Origin: Bacteroidales bacterium
GTDB lineage: Bacteria > Bacteroidota > Bacteroidia > Bacteroidales > F082
Direction: 5' to 3'
Assembly: GCA_016936505.1 (NCBI GenBank)
Contig: JAFGXS010000080.1
Span: forward strand, 1-64,000
Length of the DNA: 64,000 nt
Below, in pieces: positions 27,572 to 37,685 of the stretch. The notes below the pieces were generated by a model. The model was not told the DNA's origin. It was given only the letters and a program-made list of their open reading frames with translations, and made no database searches. Position numbers and translations under genes: made by a program. Position 1 is the stretch's first letter. Each line of letters starts with the position of its first letter.

Positions 27572-27711
27572 TGTAAATAAAATTTATAGCTGTTAATAAT
27601 TATTGTCCAATTTTTATGTGAACACGGGAAACAAAATTACAGTTTCTGATGAATAATTCCTACTTTGGTGATAAATTTGTTTTTTATTAACAGACCATTT
27701 TATCTGGCAAC

Positions 27712-28617
27712 ATGCAGCAACCTATTATTCATAAAAGTTTTAAGACTTATTTACGGTTGGAAAGAGGTTTGTCAGAGAATACGCTGGATGCTTATTTGCA
27801 TGATGTGGAGTCGCTGTTTCGGTTTCTTGAAGAGGAAAAAGGAGGACTATCCTATAAAAAGGTTAGTCAGGAAGAGCTGAGAGATTTTCTTCGTTATATC
27901 AATGAAATGGGACTGAGTGCTTATACCCAGAGCCGACTTTTGTCCGGGATTAAGTCGTTTTACGGATTTCTGGTTCAGGAAAAAGAGATTGAAATCAATC
28001 CGACTTCGTTGATAGAATCGCCGAAGCTGGGCATGAAATTACCTGAAGTCCTTACCGAAAAAGAAGTGGAAGAAATCATCAATTCAGTTGATTTATCAAA
28101 GCCTGAAGGAGAACGCAATAAAGCCATGCTGGAAATTTTGTATGGTTGCGGTTTGCGGGTTTCGGAGGTTGTGAATTTAAAGTTATCGTATCTCCATTTG
28201 AATGAAAATATAATCCGGGTCACCGGAAAGGGTGACAAGCAACGTTTGGTTCCAGTTGGTTTACCGGCTAAAAAACAATTGCTGACTTATATAAAAGAGA
28301 TACGAAATCATGTTCAACCCAAAAAGAATGCTGAGGATGTTGTTTTTCTGAACCGTAATGGAGGAAAGCTAAGCCGCCAGATGGTTTTTTTGATGGTAAA
28401 AGATCAGTGTTCGCGTGCTGGCATCAGAAAGAATATCAGTCCTCATACTTTCAGGCATTCATTTGCTACGCATTTGGTTCAAAACGGAGCCGACTTAAGA
28501 GCTGTTCAACAGCTGTTAGGGCATGTTTCTATTACGACAACTGAAATTTATACTCATCTTAACGATCAGGATATCAGAAGGACAATTTTAAAATTTCACC
28601 CCAGAAACCGGAGATAG
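27712..28617 (+). CDS. Tyrosine recombinase XerD-like
   Basis: Site-specific tyrosine recombinase of XerC/XerD type that resolves chromosome dimers at dif. The 301 residues have an N-terminal SAM-like core-binding domain (1-90) and the catalytic domain with Arg149 (CGLRVSE), the HTFRHSFATH box (His245, Arg248), the LLGHVSITTTEIYTHL block and nucleophile Tyr280. Length is exactly right for Xer proteins rather than integrases of mobile elements. No att-like repeats flank it. A TAAATTTG -7 element lies at 27672-27679. Confidence 0.92.
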   Translation: MQQPIIHKSFKTYLRLERGLSENTLDAYLHDVESLFRFLEEEKGGLSYKKVSQEELRDFLRYINEMGLSAYTQSRLLSGIKSFYGFLVQEKEIEINPTSLIESPKLGMKLPEVLTEKEVEEIINSVDLSKPEGERNKAMLEILYGCGLRVSEVVNLKLSYLHLNENIIRVTGKGDKQRLVPVGLPAKKQLLTYIKEIRNHVQPKKNAEDVVFLNRNGGKLSRQMVFLMVKDQCSRAGIRKNISPHTFRHSFATHLVQNGADLRAVQQLLGHVSITTTEIYTHLNDQDIRRTILKFHPRNRR

Positions 28618-28673
28618 AAATAAATCTGCATATGAAAATGATTGTTCGTTTCATTACGGCCGAGAAAATATTT

Positions 28674-28681
28674 TATATTTG
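28674..28681 (+). promoter_or_regulatory. -7 promoter element for the histidine kinase gene
   Basis: TATATTTG matches TAnnTTTG, 69 bases upstream of the ATG. It would leave a ~60-base leader; no -33 match. Confidence 0.4.
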
Positions 28682-28750
28682 TAGATTGTACAGTAAAAAA
28701 AGTAATAAAACCGGAAAAAGCAATCGTTAATCCTGATATCGTATTACTCA

Positions 28751-30997
28751 ATGGAAAAAGTCAAATTTTTACTTATTGAAAAAGATACTGATAAAGTTGC
28801 TCTAATTGATCAACAATTAAGCAAGCGATTCGCATATAGTTTAGTTTCGGTTGTTGATGAGAAGACCTATGTTGAACAGCTTAAAGAATATGTTCCCGAT
28901 TTTATTTTAGCAAATCATTATACTCCCAAAACTGACGGTAAGCGTTTGGTCCGCTGGAGAAATCAGATTGTTCCTAATGTGCCATTTATTTTACTAACTG
29001 AGGTTGTTGAAGACGACCTGGCCCTTGAAGTGATAAAAGAAGGGGCGTCGGAATATATTGCATATGAGCATATTGTCAGACTTGCTTTTAAGGTTCAGAA
29101 ATTGCTGGAACAGAGGAAGCTGCTCAGAGAAAGAGATCTGGCAGAAGATAGACTAAAGAAAAGTTATAAGCGTTTTCAGGAGTTTGTTGAGCACGATATT
29201 TCCGGCGACTATATGGAGGTTGATGATAAGATTGTTTACTGTAATAAAACAGTGCTTGATATTTTTGGGTTTAACAGTATTGAAGAGCTTAATAATTTTA
29301 ACCAGGTAAATCTTTATGATGATCCTGAACAGAGAGAAGAAGTGAATTCACTACTGCGTTCGGGTAAAAAAGTTGTGAATAAAGAATTAAAGATGCGTAC
29401 CCGAACAGGAAAACCACTGGTAATTATTGAAAACGCTTATGCAGAGTTAGATGCTAATGGTGAGATAAAACGGATTCAGGGGTATTTACTTGATATTACA
29501 GAATTAAAAAATACAGAGGCTTCACTAAAGGAATCTGAAAGTCTTTTCAGAACCCTTGTAGAAAGTAGCAATGCAGGTGTTGTAATTTATGACCAAAAAT
29601 CTTTTCTGTTTTCGAACTCCGTTTTCCGCAAAATGGTTGGGTATAGTGAGGAAGAGTTGCTGAAGATGCATTATTGGGATGTGGTTCATCCTGAATTTGT
29701 TGAGTTGACAAAGAGAAGAGGGGCTGAGAGAATGGCTGGAGGGAATCCTGAGTCTCATTACCAGTTTAAAATTGTTGGTAAGCAGGGTGAGAGCAGATGG
29801 ATTGACTTTACAGCAGGTTCAATTACATTTCATGGAAAAAGTGCTGCTATTGGAACCATCTTCGATATCACAAAACTGAAAGAAGCTCAGGAGGAGCTAA
29901 ATAAATTTTCAATTATTGTTGAGCAGAGTCCGCTATCAGTTATGATAACCGATATGGATGCAAATATTGAATATGTTAATCAGGCATTTATAGAAAATTC
30001 AGGTTATACTATAGAGGAGCTTATTGGAAGTAACCCAAGGATGTTGGCATCCGGTGAGACTCCAAAAGAAATCTATACTGAATTATGGAAAAACCTTACC
30101 ACAGGAATTCCGTGGAAAGGAGAGTTTCTTAACAAGAAAAAAAGTGGTAAAAAGTATATAGATTTTGCAAATATCTTTCCTGTCTTTGATGAAAACGGGA
30201 AAATTATTCATTATACTTCTATCAGAAGAGACATAACCAAAGAAAAAGAGACAGAGCTTCAGCTTAGCGTTGAAAGGATAAAGGTTGAGGAAGCCAACAG
30301 GCTTAAAACAGCTATTTTAACGAACATGAGCCATGAGCTCAGAACTCCTCTGAATGGTATTCTTGGATTTTCTACTTTAATCTCTGAACTGGAGGATCTG
30401 AATGAAATAAGGGAGATGGTTGGCTATATCAATGAAAGTGGTCAACGCTTGTTGCGTACGCTTAACCTGATTATTGATGTTTCACGTCTTGAAGCCGGAA
30501 ACTTTAATCCAAAAATTGAGCAGCTTGATTTGGTTGTAATTACTGAGCTTATAATTAATAAGTTTAAAGAAAGTGCCCAACAAAAGGGTCTTGTCTTAAG
30601 TTTTGATCCATTTGAAAAAAAGTGTATAGTTGAATCAGATCTTAAATTTGTTACTGATACGCTGGAGAATTTACTGGATAATTCCATTAAGTATACTAAC
30701 GAGGGATACATCAGGATATCTATTAATCATGCTGAAAGAGCGGGGAAGAAATATAAAATTATTTCGGTAAAGGATACCGGGATTGGTATTTCAAAGGAAA
30801 ATCAGAAACTGATCTTTGAAGACTTTCAGCAGGAAAGTGTCGGTTATGGAAGGATTTATGAAGGAACCGGTTTGGGGCTGAGTATTGCCAGAAAATACAT
30901 GGACCTGCTCGGTGGTTTTATTGAGTTGAATAGTGAAGTTGGAAAAGGATCAGAATTTACAATCTATATACCTGAAGAAACTAAATCAGAAAAGTAA
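28751..30997 (+). CDS. PAS-domain sensor histidine kinase with degenerate N-terminal receiver
   Basis: Soluble 748-residue kinase with no membrane helix. Residues 1-120 form a receiver-like domain in which the phosphoacceptor Asp is replaced by Asn55 (DFILANHYTP) and the conserved Lys is absent, so it is probably a pseudo-receiver. Three PAS domains follow (about 140-255, 260-380, 385-505). The HisKA box has His528 (MSHELRTPLNG), and the HATPase domain has the N-box LENLLDNSIKYT and glycine boxes DTGIGIS and GTGLGLS. It is 9 bases upstream of a stand-alone receiver gene, its likely partner. The signal is unknown. Confidence 0.9.
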   Translation: MEKVKFLLIEKDTDKVALIDQQLSKRFAYSLVSVVDEKTYVEQLKEYVPDFILANHYTPKTDGKRLVRWRNQIVPNVPFILLTEVVEDDLALEVIKEGASEYIAYEHIVRLAFKVQKLLEQRKLLRERDLAEDRLKKSYKRFQEFVEHDISGDYMEVDDKIVYCNKTVLDIFGFNSIEELNNFNQVNLYDDPEQREEVNSLLRSGKKVVNKELKMRTRTGKPLVIIENAYAELDANGEIKRIQGYLLDITELKNTEASLKESESLFRTLVESSNAGVVIYDQKSFLFSNSVFRKMVGYSEEELLKMHYWDVVHPEFVELTKRRGAERMAGGNPESHYQFKIVGKQGESRWIDFTAGSITFHGKSAAIGTIFDITKLKEAQEELNKFSIIVEQSPLSVMITDMDANIEYVNQAFIENSGYTIEELIGSNPRMLASGETPKEIYTELWKNLTTGIPWKGEFLNKKKSGKKYIDFANIFPVFDENGKIIHYTSIRRDITKEKETELQLSVERIKVEEANRLKTAILTNMSHELRTPLNGILGFSTLISELEDLNEIREMVGYINESGQRLLRTLNLIIDVSRLEAGNFNPKIEQLDLVVITELIINKFKESAQQKGLVLSFDPFEKKCIVESDLKFVTDTLENLLDNSIKYTNEGYIRISINHAERAGKKYKIISVKDTGIGISKENQKLIFEDFQQESVGYGRIYEGTGLGLSIARKYMDLLGGFIELNSEVGKGSEFTIYIPEETKSEK

Positions 30998-31006
30998 AAC
31001 TATAAA

Positions 31007-31426
31007 ATGCTAGAACAAAGGCCTAAAAATTTAAAAGAACCTAAAAAGCTTATCCGCAAAAGAATACTTTATGTTGAAGATGACGTAAGCAGTCAGTTTC
31101 TTGTGGAGCATATCCTTAGAAGAAAATACGATATAGATGTTGCTGATAAAGGAGTTGTTGCCCTCGAGAAAGTACAGAGTAATAATTATGATCTGATTTT
31201 GATGGATATTAAACTGGGAAAAGGTATTACCGGTATAGAGGTTACACACGAAATCAGAAAGCTTCCCCAGTACAGGAATACTCCGATCCTGGCGGTTACG
31301 GCATATGCCATGCCCGGCGATGATGATTATATAAAGGAAGAAGGATGTAATGATTACATTTCCAAACCTATAGACTTCAGGTATTTTAAAGAAAAAGTGG
31401 ATAGATTACTCCAAAAAGACAGTTAA
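31007..31426 (+). CDS. Single-domain CheY-like response regulator
   Basis: Receiver of 139 residues with no output domain. All key residues are visible: acidic pair in VEDD (24-26), phosphoacceptor Asp67 (ILMDIKL), Thr98 (AVTAYAMPGD) and Lys120 (YISKPID). The ~18-residue N-terminal extension is basic. It lies 9 bases downstream of the histidine kinase, so phosphotransfer from that kinase is likely. Without an output domain it presumably works by protein contact or in a phosphorelay. Confidence 0.92.
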   Translation: MLEQRPKNLKEPKKLIRKRILYVEDDVSSQFLVEHILRRKYDIDVADKGVVALEKVQSNNYDLILMDIKLGKGITGIEVTHEIRKLPQYRNTPILAVTAYAMPGDDDYIKEEGCNDYISKPIDFRYFKEKVDRLLQKDS

Positions 31427-31427
31427 C

Positions 31428-32003
31428 CTACATTCGCAATACCTTAAAGCTGTTATTTTCCTCAAGTTTGATGAGTGTTGAAGGCTTGGATGAACTTAGT
31501 TTTGCCTGAAACAGATTAACAACGAAGTCAACACTTTCTTTTATTCCCTCATCAATCTGCCTGAAAGTGGTTGGGGAAGGATCTCCTGAGAAGTTTGCAG
31601 AGGTTGAAACCATTGGCCTTCCGAGTTTTTTTATTAATGGTGCACAAAAAGTGTCATTCACAATGCGAATGGCGACAGTTCCGTCTTCAGCTCTTACATG
31701 TTTGAGGTTGTCTTTGGCATTAGAATAGATAATAGTTAACGCACCGCTGGTTTTATCCATTAAATCATAAGCAACAGCCGGAACATTATCAATGTACTTA
31801 TAAAGCTCATTTCTGTCGTGCAGCATAACAATCATGTTTTTACTTTCCGATCGTTGTTTTATGTTGTATAGTTTGTTGATGGCTTTAGCATTAAAGGCAT
31901 GACAACCAATTCCCCAAACTGTGTCGGTAGGATGTAAAATAACTTTCCCCTTTTTCAGTAAGTTTATTGATCGATCAATTTCCTTTATGATTAATGGATC
32001 CAT
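31428..32003 (-). CDS. tsaC: Threonylcarbamoyl-AMP synthase (YrdC/TsaC type)
   Basis: Makes the threonylcarbamoyl-AMP used for t6A37 tRNA modification. The 191 residues are the YrdC domain only, without the C-terminal Sua5 domain. Motifs: the KxxR-like entrance KQRSESKNM (about 48-56), HPTDTVWGIGCHA (about 21-33) and STSANFSG (about 146-153). The gene converges on the receiver gene with one base between stops and lies 15 bases after dapD. Confidence 0.92.
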   Translation of the reverse strand: MDPLIIKEIDRSINLLKKGKVILHPTDTVWGIGCHAFNAKAINKLYNIKQRSESKNMIVMLHDRNELYKYIDNVPAVAYDLMDKTSGALTIIYSNAKDNLKHVRAEDGTVAIRIVNDTFCAPLIKKLGRPMVSTSANFSGDPSPTTFRQIDEGIKESVDFVVNLFQAKLSSSKPSTLIKLEENNSFKVLRM

Positions 32004-32018
32004 ATAAAAAGTGTAAGG

Positions 32019-32834
32019 TTAAACAGCTACATCAAAATCGCGAAGTGCGTTATTTAAAGAGGTCTTTTTATCAGTTGATTCCTTTCTTTGCCCAATGATT
32101 AAAGCACAGGAAACCTGATAGTCACCGGCAGGAAAATGTTTGGTATAGGTTCCTGGTATTACAACAGAACGCGGAGGTACGTACGATCTGTACTCAATAG
32201 GTTCAGTTCCGCTTACATCAATTATTTTGGTGCTTTGTGTTAAAACAACATTGGCACCCAAAACAGCTTCTGTTCCCACTCTTACACCTTCCACTACAAT
32301 ACTTCTAGAGCCAATGAAACAGTTATCCTCAATAACGACAGGTGCTGCCTGTACAGGTTCAAGTACACCACCAATACCAACTCCACCACTCAAATGCACA
32401 TTTTTCCCGATTTGTGCGCAAGATCCAACCGTTGCCCAGGTATCAACCATGGTCCCCGAATCAACAAAGGCTCCGATATTAACGTATGATGGCATCATAA
32501 CAACACCGGGTGCCAGATAAGACCCGTAGCGTGCCAGAGCATGGGGTACTACTCTGATATTTTGTTCTGCAAAGTTATGTTTTAATGCAATTTTATCGTG
32601 AAACTCAAAGATGCCTGATTCCAGCGTTTCCATTTTACGGGTTGGGAAATATAAAATAACAGCCTTTTTAACCCATTCATTAACTTTCCATAAATTTCCC
32701 GCTGGCTCTGCAACTCTTAGTTTGCCTTTGTCCAGCATTTCAATGGTTTCTTCAATACAACGAACAACTTCGGGTTCGTTTAAAAGAGCACGATTTTCCC
32801 ATGCCTGATTAATAAGTTCCGCTTTTTTATTCAT
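32019..32834 (-). CDS. dapD: 2,3,4,5-tetrahydropyridine-2,6-dicarboxylate N-succinyltransferase
   Basis: Succinyltransferase of the lysine/diaminopimelate pathway. The 271-residue protein has the family's N-terminal helical domain and a left-handed beta-helix of hexapeptide repeats (about 105-235; e.g. VNIGAFVDSGTMVDTW, IGKNVHLSGGVGIGG). Length agrees with DapD (about 270). It is on the minus strand, first of a two-gene unit with tsaC. It implies the succinylase branch of DAP synthesis in this organism. Confidence 0.95.
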   Translation of the reverse strand: MNKKAELINQAWENRALLNEPEVVRCIEETIEMLDKGKLRVAEPAGNLWKVNEWVKKAVILYFPTRKMETLESGIFEFHDKIALKHNFAEQNIRVVPHALARYGSYLAPGVVMMPSYVNIGAFVDSGTMVDTWATVGSCAQIGKNVHLSGGVGIGGVLEPVQAAPVVIEDNCFIGSRSIVVEGVRVGTEAVLGANVVLTQSTKIIDVSGTEPIEYRSYVPPRSVVIPGTYTKHFPAGDYQVSCALIIGQRKESTDKKTSLNNALRDFDVAV

Positions 32835-33058
32835 ATTATACTATTGCTCTTCAGCCTTAAAGTGCCGAGTTTAATTTTAACTTCTGGTACTGATAATAAA
32901 ATATTTGTAAATCTTGAGCCTTCTATACGGCTGTCTTTTTTCTATTGAAAACGTACCCATAAAAGTAGGTATTTAGGTACTAGGTTCGGCATTGTCTGTA
33001 AAATGTTTTTTTAACATTGCTTTGAATAGTTTTTCCGAATTTATCGGGCAAATATTTC

Positions 33059-33066
33059 TACCTTTG
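33059..33066 (+). promoter_or_regulatory. -7 promoter element for nusB
   Basis: TACCTTTG, an exact TAnnTTTG match, 40 bases before the nusB ATG. Confidence 0.5.
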
Positions 33067-33106
33067 TCCGGATTTTTTTTAGTTCATTTAATATTCAGGA
33101 CTTTTC

Positions 33107-34066
33107 ATGTTATATCGCAGACATTTAAGGATAAAGGCCCTTCAGGCATTGTATGAATGGTTTTCGGGAAGTGTAGAAGATCTTCCCAAAGGCGAACGCC
33201 AGCTTTTTCAGAGTATTGATAAAGTGTATGAGCTTTTTATCTATCAGCTTTCTTTTCTACTTGAAATCAAGCGTTTTGCTCAGGTAAGAAGTGAAGAAAA
33301 CAAGAATAAGTTTTATCCTACCGAAGAAGATCTAAATCCCAATTTAAAATTTGTTGAGAATAAAGTATTGAGCCTTTTGGAAGAAAATCGTGATTTTCTG
33401 AAAAAAGAAGCTGTTTTAAAAGTCAACTGGTCTCTTTCGGAAGAAATGGTGTTGAAGTTTTATCTGATGATGCGTAGTGCCGATTTCTATAAGAAATATA
33501 TGATGGACACGGATCGCTCGCTGGAGGAAGATAAAAAGTTTATTATTAAGGTGATAGACAGACTGATGTCTGATTTTGATTTGCTTCGTTCCTATTACGA
33601 AGAGATCAATATGTACTATGGTGATGGGTACGATCTGACGGATATATTACTTGTTAAATTTATTGATTCTTTGACTCCGAAATTTGAATCGGATTCAATA
33701 TTGCCTGCCATTTATAATACAGCAGATGATAAAGTGAACGAGGACAGAGTTTTTGTTCAGACCTTGTACAGAAAAGTTATTCTGAACAATGATGAGTATA
33801 CAAAAATTATTGAAACAAAAACCCTGAACTGGGATTATGAACGTATTCCGTTAATAGATGTAATCTTGCTTAAGATGGCTATTGTGGAATTGCGCGAAAT
33901 GCCAACAATTCCTGTCAAAGTAACCATGAATGAGTACATTGAACTGGCTAAATATTTCAGTACTCAAAAAAGTAAAATCTTCATTAACGGGGTACTGGAC
34001 AAACTGATTATTGAATTAAAAGAACAAGGGTTGATCAAGAAGCAGGGAAGAGGTTTGCTCGAATAA
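33107..34066 (+). CDS. nusB: Transcription antitermination factor NusB, long form
   Basis: RNA-binding antitermination factor acting with NusE on rRNA operons. The 319-residue protein is about twice E. coli NusB (139 aa). The canonical NusB domain is at the C-terminus (about 190-305), with DYERIPLIDVILLKMAIVEL and the NEYIELAKYFS helix. The N-terminal half starts with the NusB-like MLYRRHLRIKALQALYEW, followed by acidic helices of unknown role. This long architecture is common in Bacteroidota. It is monocistronic and upstream of aconitase. Confidence 0.88.
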   Translation: MLYRRHLRIKALQALYEWFSGSVEDLPKGERQLFQSIDKVYELFIYQLSFLLEIKRFAQVRSEENKNKFYPTEEDLNPNLKFVENKVLSLLEENRDFLKKEAVLKVNWSLSEEMVLKFYLMMRSADFYKKYMMDTDRSLEEDKKFIIKVIDRLMSDFDLLRSYYEEINMYYGDGYDLTDILLVKFIDSLTPKFESDSILPAIYNTADDKVNEDRVFVQTLYRKVILNNDEYTKIIETKTLNWDYERIPLIDVILLKMAIVELREMPTIPVKVTMNEYIELAKYFSTQKSKIFINGVLDKLIIELKEQGLIKKQGRGLLE

Positions 34067-34083
34067 AATTTAGCTGGTTCCTT

Positions 34084-34097
34084 TTCACATTTGTGAA
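34084..34097. promoter_or_regulatory. Small inverted repeat upstream of aconitase
   Basis: TTCACA TT TGTGAA, six-base arms with a two-base spacer, 32 bases upstream of the -7 element. It could be a binding site for a dimeric regulator; no T-tract, so not a terminator. Confidence 0.3.
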
Positions 34098-34128
34098 GAA
34101 TTCACATGCTATTTTACTTCCGATTTTG

Positions 34129-34136
34129 TAACTTTG
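34129..34136 (+). promoter_or_regulatory. -7 promoter element for aconitase
   Basis: TAACTTTG, an exact TAnnTTTG match, 67 bases before the ATG. Confidence 0.5.
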
Positions 34137-34203
34137 CCAACCTGAATGGAAAACAGGGTTAACAGCCTGGTAATAAAAGATAATTAACCTTAAATAATAG
34201 ATT

Positions 34204-36468
34204 ATGGCTTTCGATATTGAAATGATCAAAAAGGTTTATGCGTGTTTTCCCGAAAGGGTTGAGGCAGCAAAAAAGGTGCTTAATAAACCGCTTACCTTGT
34301 CAGAAAAGATTCTGTATACTCACCTCGATCAGGGAGTGGCCACAGAAGAGTACCAACGGGGAGTTTCTTATGTTGATTTTCGTCCTGACCGCGTAGCTAT
34401 GCAGGATGCAACTGCCCAAATGGCGTTGCTTCAGTTTATGCAGGCTGGTAAAGCTAACACGGCTGTCCCTTCAACCGTTCATTGCGATCACCTGATTCAG
34501 GCTAAAGAAGGAGCTGCAGAAGATCTTGCACAGGCAAATTATACCAATCAGGAAGTTTATGATTTCCTTTCGACAGTATCCAACAAATATGGGATAGGTT
34601 TCTGGAAACCGGGTGCAGGTATTATTCATCAGGTAGTCCTTGAAAACTATGCTTTTCCTGGCGGAATGATGATCGGAACGGACTCTCATACTCCAAATGC
34701 CGGTGGTTTGGGAATGCTTGCCATTGGTGTTGGTGGTGCTGATGCTGTGGACGTAATGGCTGATATGCCATGGGAATTGAAGTTTCCTAAATTGATTGGT
34801 GTTAAACTTACCGGAAAATTAAGCGGTTGGCTGGCACCTAAAGATGTAATTTTGAAAGTGGCCGATATACTGACTGTAAAAGGTGGAACCGGAGCTATTG
34901 TTGAATATTTTGGTGAAGGCGCCCGCGCTTTGTCAGCAACAGGCCGTGCTACTATTTGTAATATGGGAGCAGAAATTGGAGCTACCACTTCAACTTTTGG
35001 ATTTGATGACAATGCTGCTGAATATCTGAAACAAACAGGCAGAGCTGATGTTGCCGAATTGGCTAATAACATTGCCGAATATCTGAATGGTGATGATGAA
35101 GTATATGCAAATCCAGAAAAATATTTTGATCAGGTAATTGAAATTAATCTTTCAGAACTGGAACCTGCATTGAACGGACCTTTTACTCCTGATTTGCGCA
35201 CTCCTGTTTCTGAAATGGCAGAAAAAGCTAAAGCCAATGACTGGCCCTTGGAAATGGAAGCCGGTTTGATAGGTTCATGTACCAACTCTTCATACGAAGA
35301 TATTACCCGTGCTGCTGCAATTGCCCGTCAGGCTGTTGAAAAGAAACTGAATGTTAAGGCAGATCTGCTGATTACTCCAGGTTCTGAACAGGTTCGTTAT
35401 ACCATTGAAAGAGATGGTTTAACAGCCGAATTTGAAAAAATGGGGGCTACAGTATTAGCTAATGCCTGTGGCCCTTGTATCGGACAATGGAATCGTGAAT
35501 CTGTAAAAGATGGTCACAGAAACTCTATTGTTACTTCTTTTAACCGAAACTTTGCTAAACGTAACGATGGGAACCCTAATACTTATGCTTTTGTAACTTC
35601 TCCCGAAATGGTAATGTGCTATTCATTGTCGGGCCGTTTGGATTTCAACCCTTTGACAGACAAATTAGTTAATGCTGATGGTGAAGAAGTAATGCTGGAA
35701 GTTCCTGAAGGTTTGGTTTATCCTCCCAACGGATTTGCTGTAGAAGATCCAGGTTACCAGGCACCTGCTGAGGACGGTAGTAAAGTTGAAGTGAAAGTTG
35801 CACCGGATTCAAAACGTCTTCAGCTGCTTACTCCTTTTAAAGAATGGAATGGGGAAGACTTTGAAGGAATGCACTTGTTGATTAAAGCCAAAGGAAAATG
35901 TACTACAGACCATATTTCAATGGCTGGTCCCTGGTTGCGTTTCCGTGGACATCTGGAAAATATTTCACAAAACCTGTTGATAGGCGCTGTGAATTATTTT
36001 AATGACGAAACCAATAAAGTTAAAGATCAGCTTGATGGACAGTATAAGGAAGTTCCTGAGGCTGCCAAATCATACCGCGATGCAGGAATGGGTTCTGTAA
36101 TTGTTGGTGACGAAAACTATGGCGAAGGTTCATCACGTGAGCATGCTGCTATGGAGCCTCGTTTCCTGGGAGCTAAAGTAGTTTTGGTTCGTTCATTTGC
36201 CCGTATTCACGAAACCAATCTGAAAAAACAAGGAATGCTTGCCTTGACTTTTGCTGACAAAGCCGATTATGATAAGGTACAGGAAGCTGACCTGATTGAT
36301 GTAAAAGGTTTGAAGGAATTTGTTCCGGGTAAACCATTAACTGTTGTTTTGCATCATGCGGATGGTTCTACTGACGAATTTCAGGCTAACCATACTTATA
36401 ACGTCAATCAGATTGAATGGTTTAAATCGGGTGGTGCTTTGAACCTGATTAAAAAGCAGAATGCTTAA
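34204..36468 (+). CDS. Aconitate hydratase
   Basis: TCA-cycle enzyme converting citrate to isocitrate through a [4Fe-4S] cluster. The 754 residues match the mitochondrial-type aconitase (about 750-780). Cluster cysteines are in [10 protein letters not shown] and [11 protein letters not shown]; the substrate-binding [10 protein letters not shown] lies in the C-terminal swivel domain. HCDHLIQA and [13 protein letters not shown] are further signatures. It is monocistronic, with a promoter upstream and a terminator 20 bases after the stop. acnA/acnB naming of E. coli does not map cleanly here. Confidence 0.96.
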   Translation: MAFDIEMIKKVYACFPERVEAAKKVLNKPLTLSEKILYTHLDQGVATEEYQRGVSYVDFRPDRVAMQDATAQMALLQFMQAGKANTAVPSTVHCDHLIQAKEGAAEDLAQANYTNQEVYDFLSTVSNKYGIGFWKPGAGIIHQVVLENYAFPGGMMIGTDSHTPNAGGLGMLAIGVGGADAVDVMADMPWELKFPKLIGVKLTGKLSGWLAPKDVILKVADILTVKGGTGAIVEYFGEGARALSATGRATICNMGAEIGATTSTFGFDDNAAEYLKQTGRADVAELANNIAEYLNGDDEVYANPEKYFDQVIEINLSELEPALNGPFTPDLRTPVSEMAEKAKANDWPLEMEAGLIGSCTNSSYEDITRAAAIARQAVEKKLNVKADLLITPGSEQVRYTIERDGLTAEFEKMGATVLANACGPCIGQWNRESVKDGHRNSIVTSFNRNFAKRNDGNPNTYAFVTSPEMVMCYSLSGRLDFNPLTDKLVNADGEEVMLEVPEGLVYPPNGFAVEDPGYQAPAEDGSKVEVKVAPDSKRLQLLTPFKEWNGEDFEGMHLLIKAKGKCTTDHISMAGPWLRFRGHLENISQNLLIGAVNYFNDETNKVKDQLDGQYKEVPEAAKSYRDAGMGSVIVGDENYGEGSSREHAAMEPRFLGAKVVLVRSFARIHETNLKKQGMLALTFADKADYDKVQEADLIDVKGLKEFVPGKPLTVVLHHADGSTDEFQANHTYNVNQIEWFKSGGALNLIKKQNA

Positions 36469-36487
36469 TCAGAGATATTTTCTTAAG

Positions 36488-36512
36488 ACCCGGTGATAAG
36501 CCGGGTTTTTTT
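36488..36512 (+). terminator. Intrinsic terminator after aconitase
   Basis: Stem ACCCGG (36488-36493) with CCGGGT (36501-36506), seven-base loop, followed by a run of seven T (36506-36512). Confidence 0.9.
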
Positions 36513-36580
36513 ATGTCGTTGAGTAACAAAAATAAATCTTAATTTCGGGCGTTAATTTACTAATAAGAATACCATAGTTT

Positions 36581-37627
36581 GTGAAGTATAAATTGTTTAC
36601 TTTATTTTTGTTGATTTTCCCAAAGTTTCTTTGGGCACAGGATGCAGGAAAGTATGCTTTTACTTTTCTGGAAGAGCCTGTCTCTGCCCGAATGATGGCA
36701 TTGGGGCAAAGTGGACTGGCTATTTATGATAATGATATTACCCTGGCACTGGCTAATCCTTCCCTGATTAACGAACAAATGAATAATGATCTGGCTTTTT
36801 CTTATGTTCACTTTTTTTCAGGAGTGAATTACGGACAGGTTCAGTATGCCAGAAATTTTCGTCGATTGGGTAGTTTCCTGTTCAGTGTTCAGTCAATGAA
36901 TTATGGCACGTTGGATTATGCAACAGTTAACGGAACGCAGGAAGGTACATTCAGTGCAGCGGATTATGCAATGGCTATGGGGTGGGGAAGGACTTTGGAT
37001 GAGCATTTCTCCATTGGGGCAACGGCAAGGCTGATCGGCTCATATTATGAAAGCTATAGCTCATATGGAATTGCTGTGGATGTGGCCGGAACCTATCGAA
37101 ATGATAAAGGTTTTACGGTATCGCTTGTTGCTTCAGGTATAGGAACTCAGATAAAGGGATTTACTTCAGGGGTTACAGCACCGTTGCCTTTTAATCTGAG
37201 TGTGGCTGTTTCCCAAAAAATGGCGCATGCACCATTTCGTTTTACACTGGTTGCCGATCATCTGGAAAAATGGGATCTGACCTATGACAGTCCGGTTATT
37301 CTTATTGGAAGAATAGATCCTGTTTCAGGCGATACCATTCCATTGTCAGGTGTTGCTGCATTTTCTGATAAGCTTATGCGCCACATTATTTTGGGAACAG
37401 AGTTGTATCTGGGTAAAAGTCTAAGTATTCGGTTGGGATATAATTATAGGCGTCGACAGGAACTGGCACTGGCCGACAGGAAAGGTTTGGTTGGGTTTAG
37501 CTGGGGATTTGGTGTTAAAATCAATCGTTTTCAGATTGGTTTTGCGCGCAGCACTTACCATGCTGGGGTAACTCCCAACTATTTTACATTGACAACGCAT
37601 CTGGGCGAATTTATGAGGAGATATTAG
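36581..37627 (+). CDS. porQ: Type IX secretion system protein PorQ
   Basis: Outer-membrane component of the Bacteroidota-specific T9SS, of the PorV/PorQ FadL-like barrel family. The 348-residue protein uses GTG as start (no ATG upstream in frame) and has a signal peptide ending FLWAQ. The mature N-terminus carries the family motif TFLEEPVSARMMALGQSG, and IYDNDITLALANPSLI matches the conserved loop. Alternating beta strands with Gly/Tyr follow throughout. No other T9SS gene is nearby. It sits between aconitase and recF. Confidence 0.88.
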   Translation: MKYKLFTLFLLIFPKFLWAQDAGKYAFTFLEEPVSARMMALGQSGLAIYDNDITLALANPSLINEQMNNDLAFSYVHFFSGVNYGQVQYARNFRRLGSFLFSVQSMNYGTLDYATVNGTQEGTFSAADYAMAMGWGRTLDEHFSIGATARLIGSYYESYSSYGIAVDVAGTYRNDKGFTVSLVASGIGTQIKGFTSGVTAPLPFNLSVAVSQKMAHAPFRFTLVADHLEKWDLTYDSPVILIGRIDPVSGDTIPLSGVAAFSDKLMRHIILGTELYLGKSLSIRLGYNYRRRQELALADRKGLVGFSWGFGVKINRFQIGFARSTYHAGVTPNYFTLTTHLGEFMRRY

Positions 37628-37685
37628 CCTTTGTAAAACCACAAACATTTTATAATTTTACCTTTTCAATTTTTGCGCTGATTAT

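Noticed and set aside
27712-28617. Phage or element integrase
   Set aside because: Size and sequence fit housekeeping XerD; no att repeats, excisionase or phage genes nearby.
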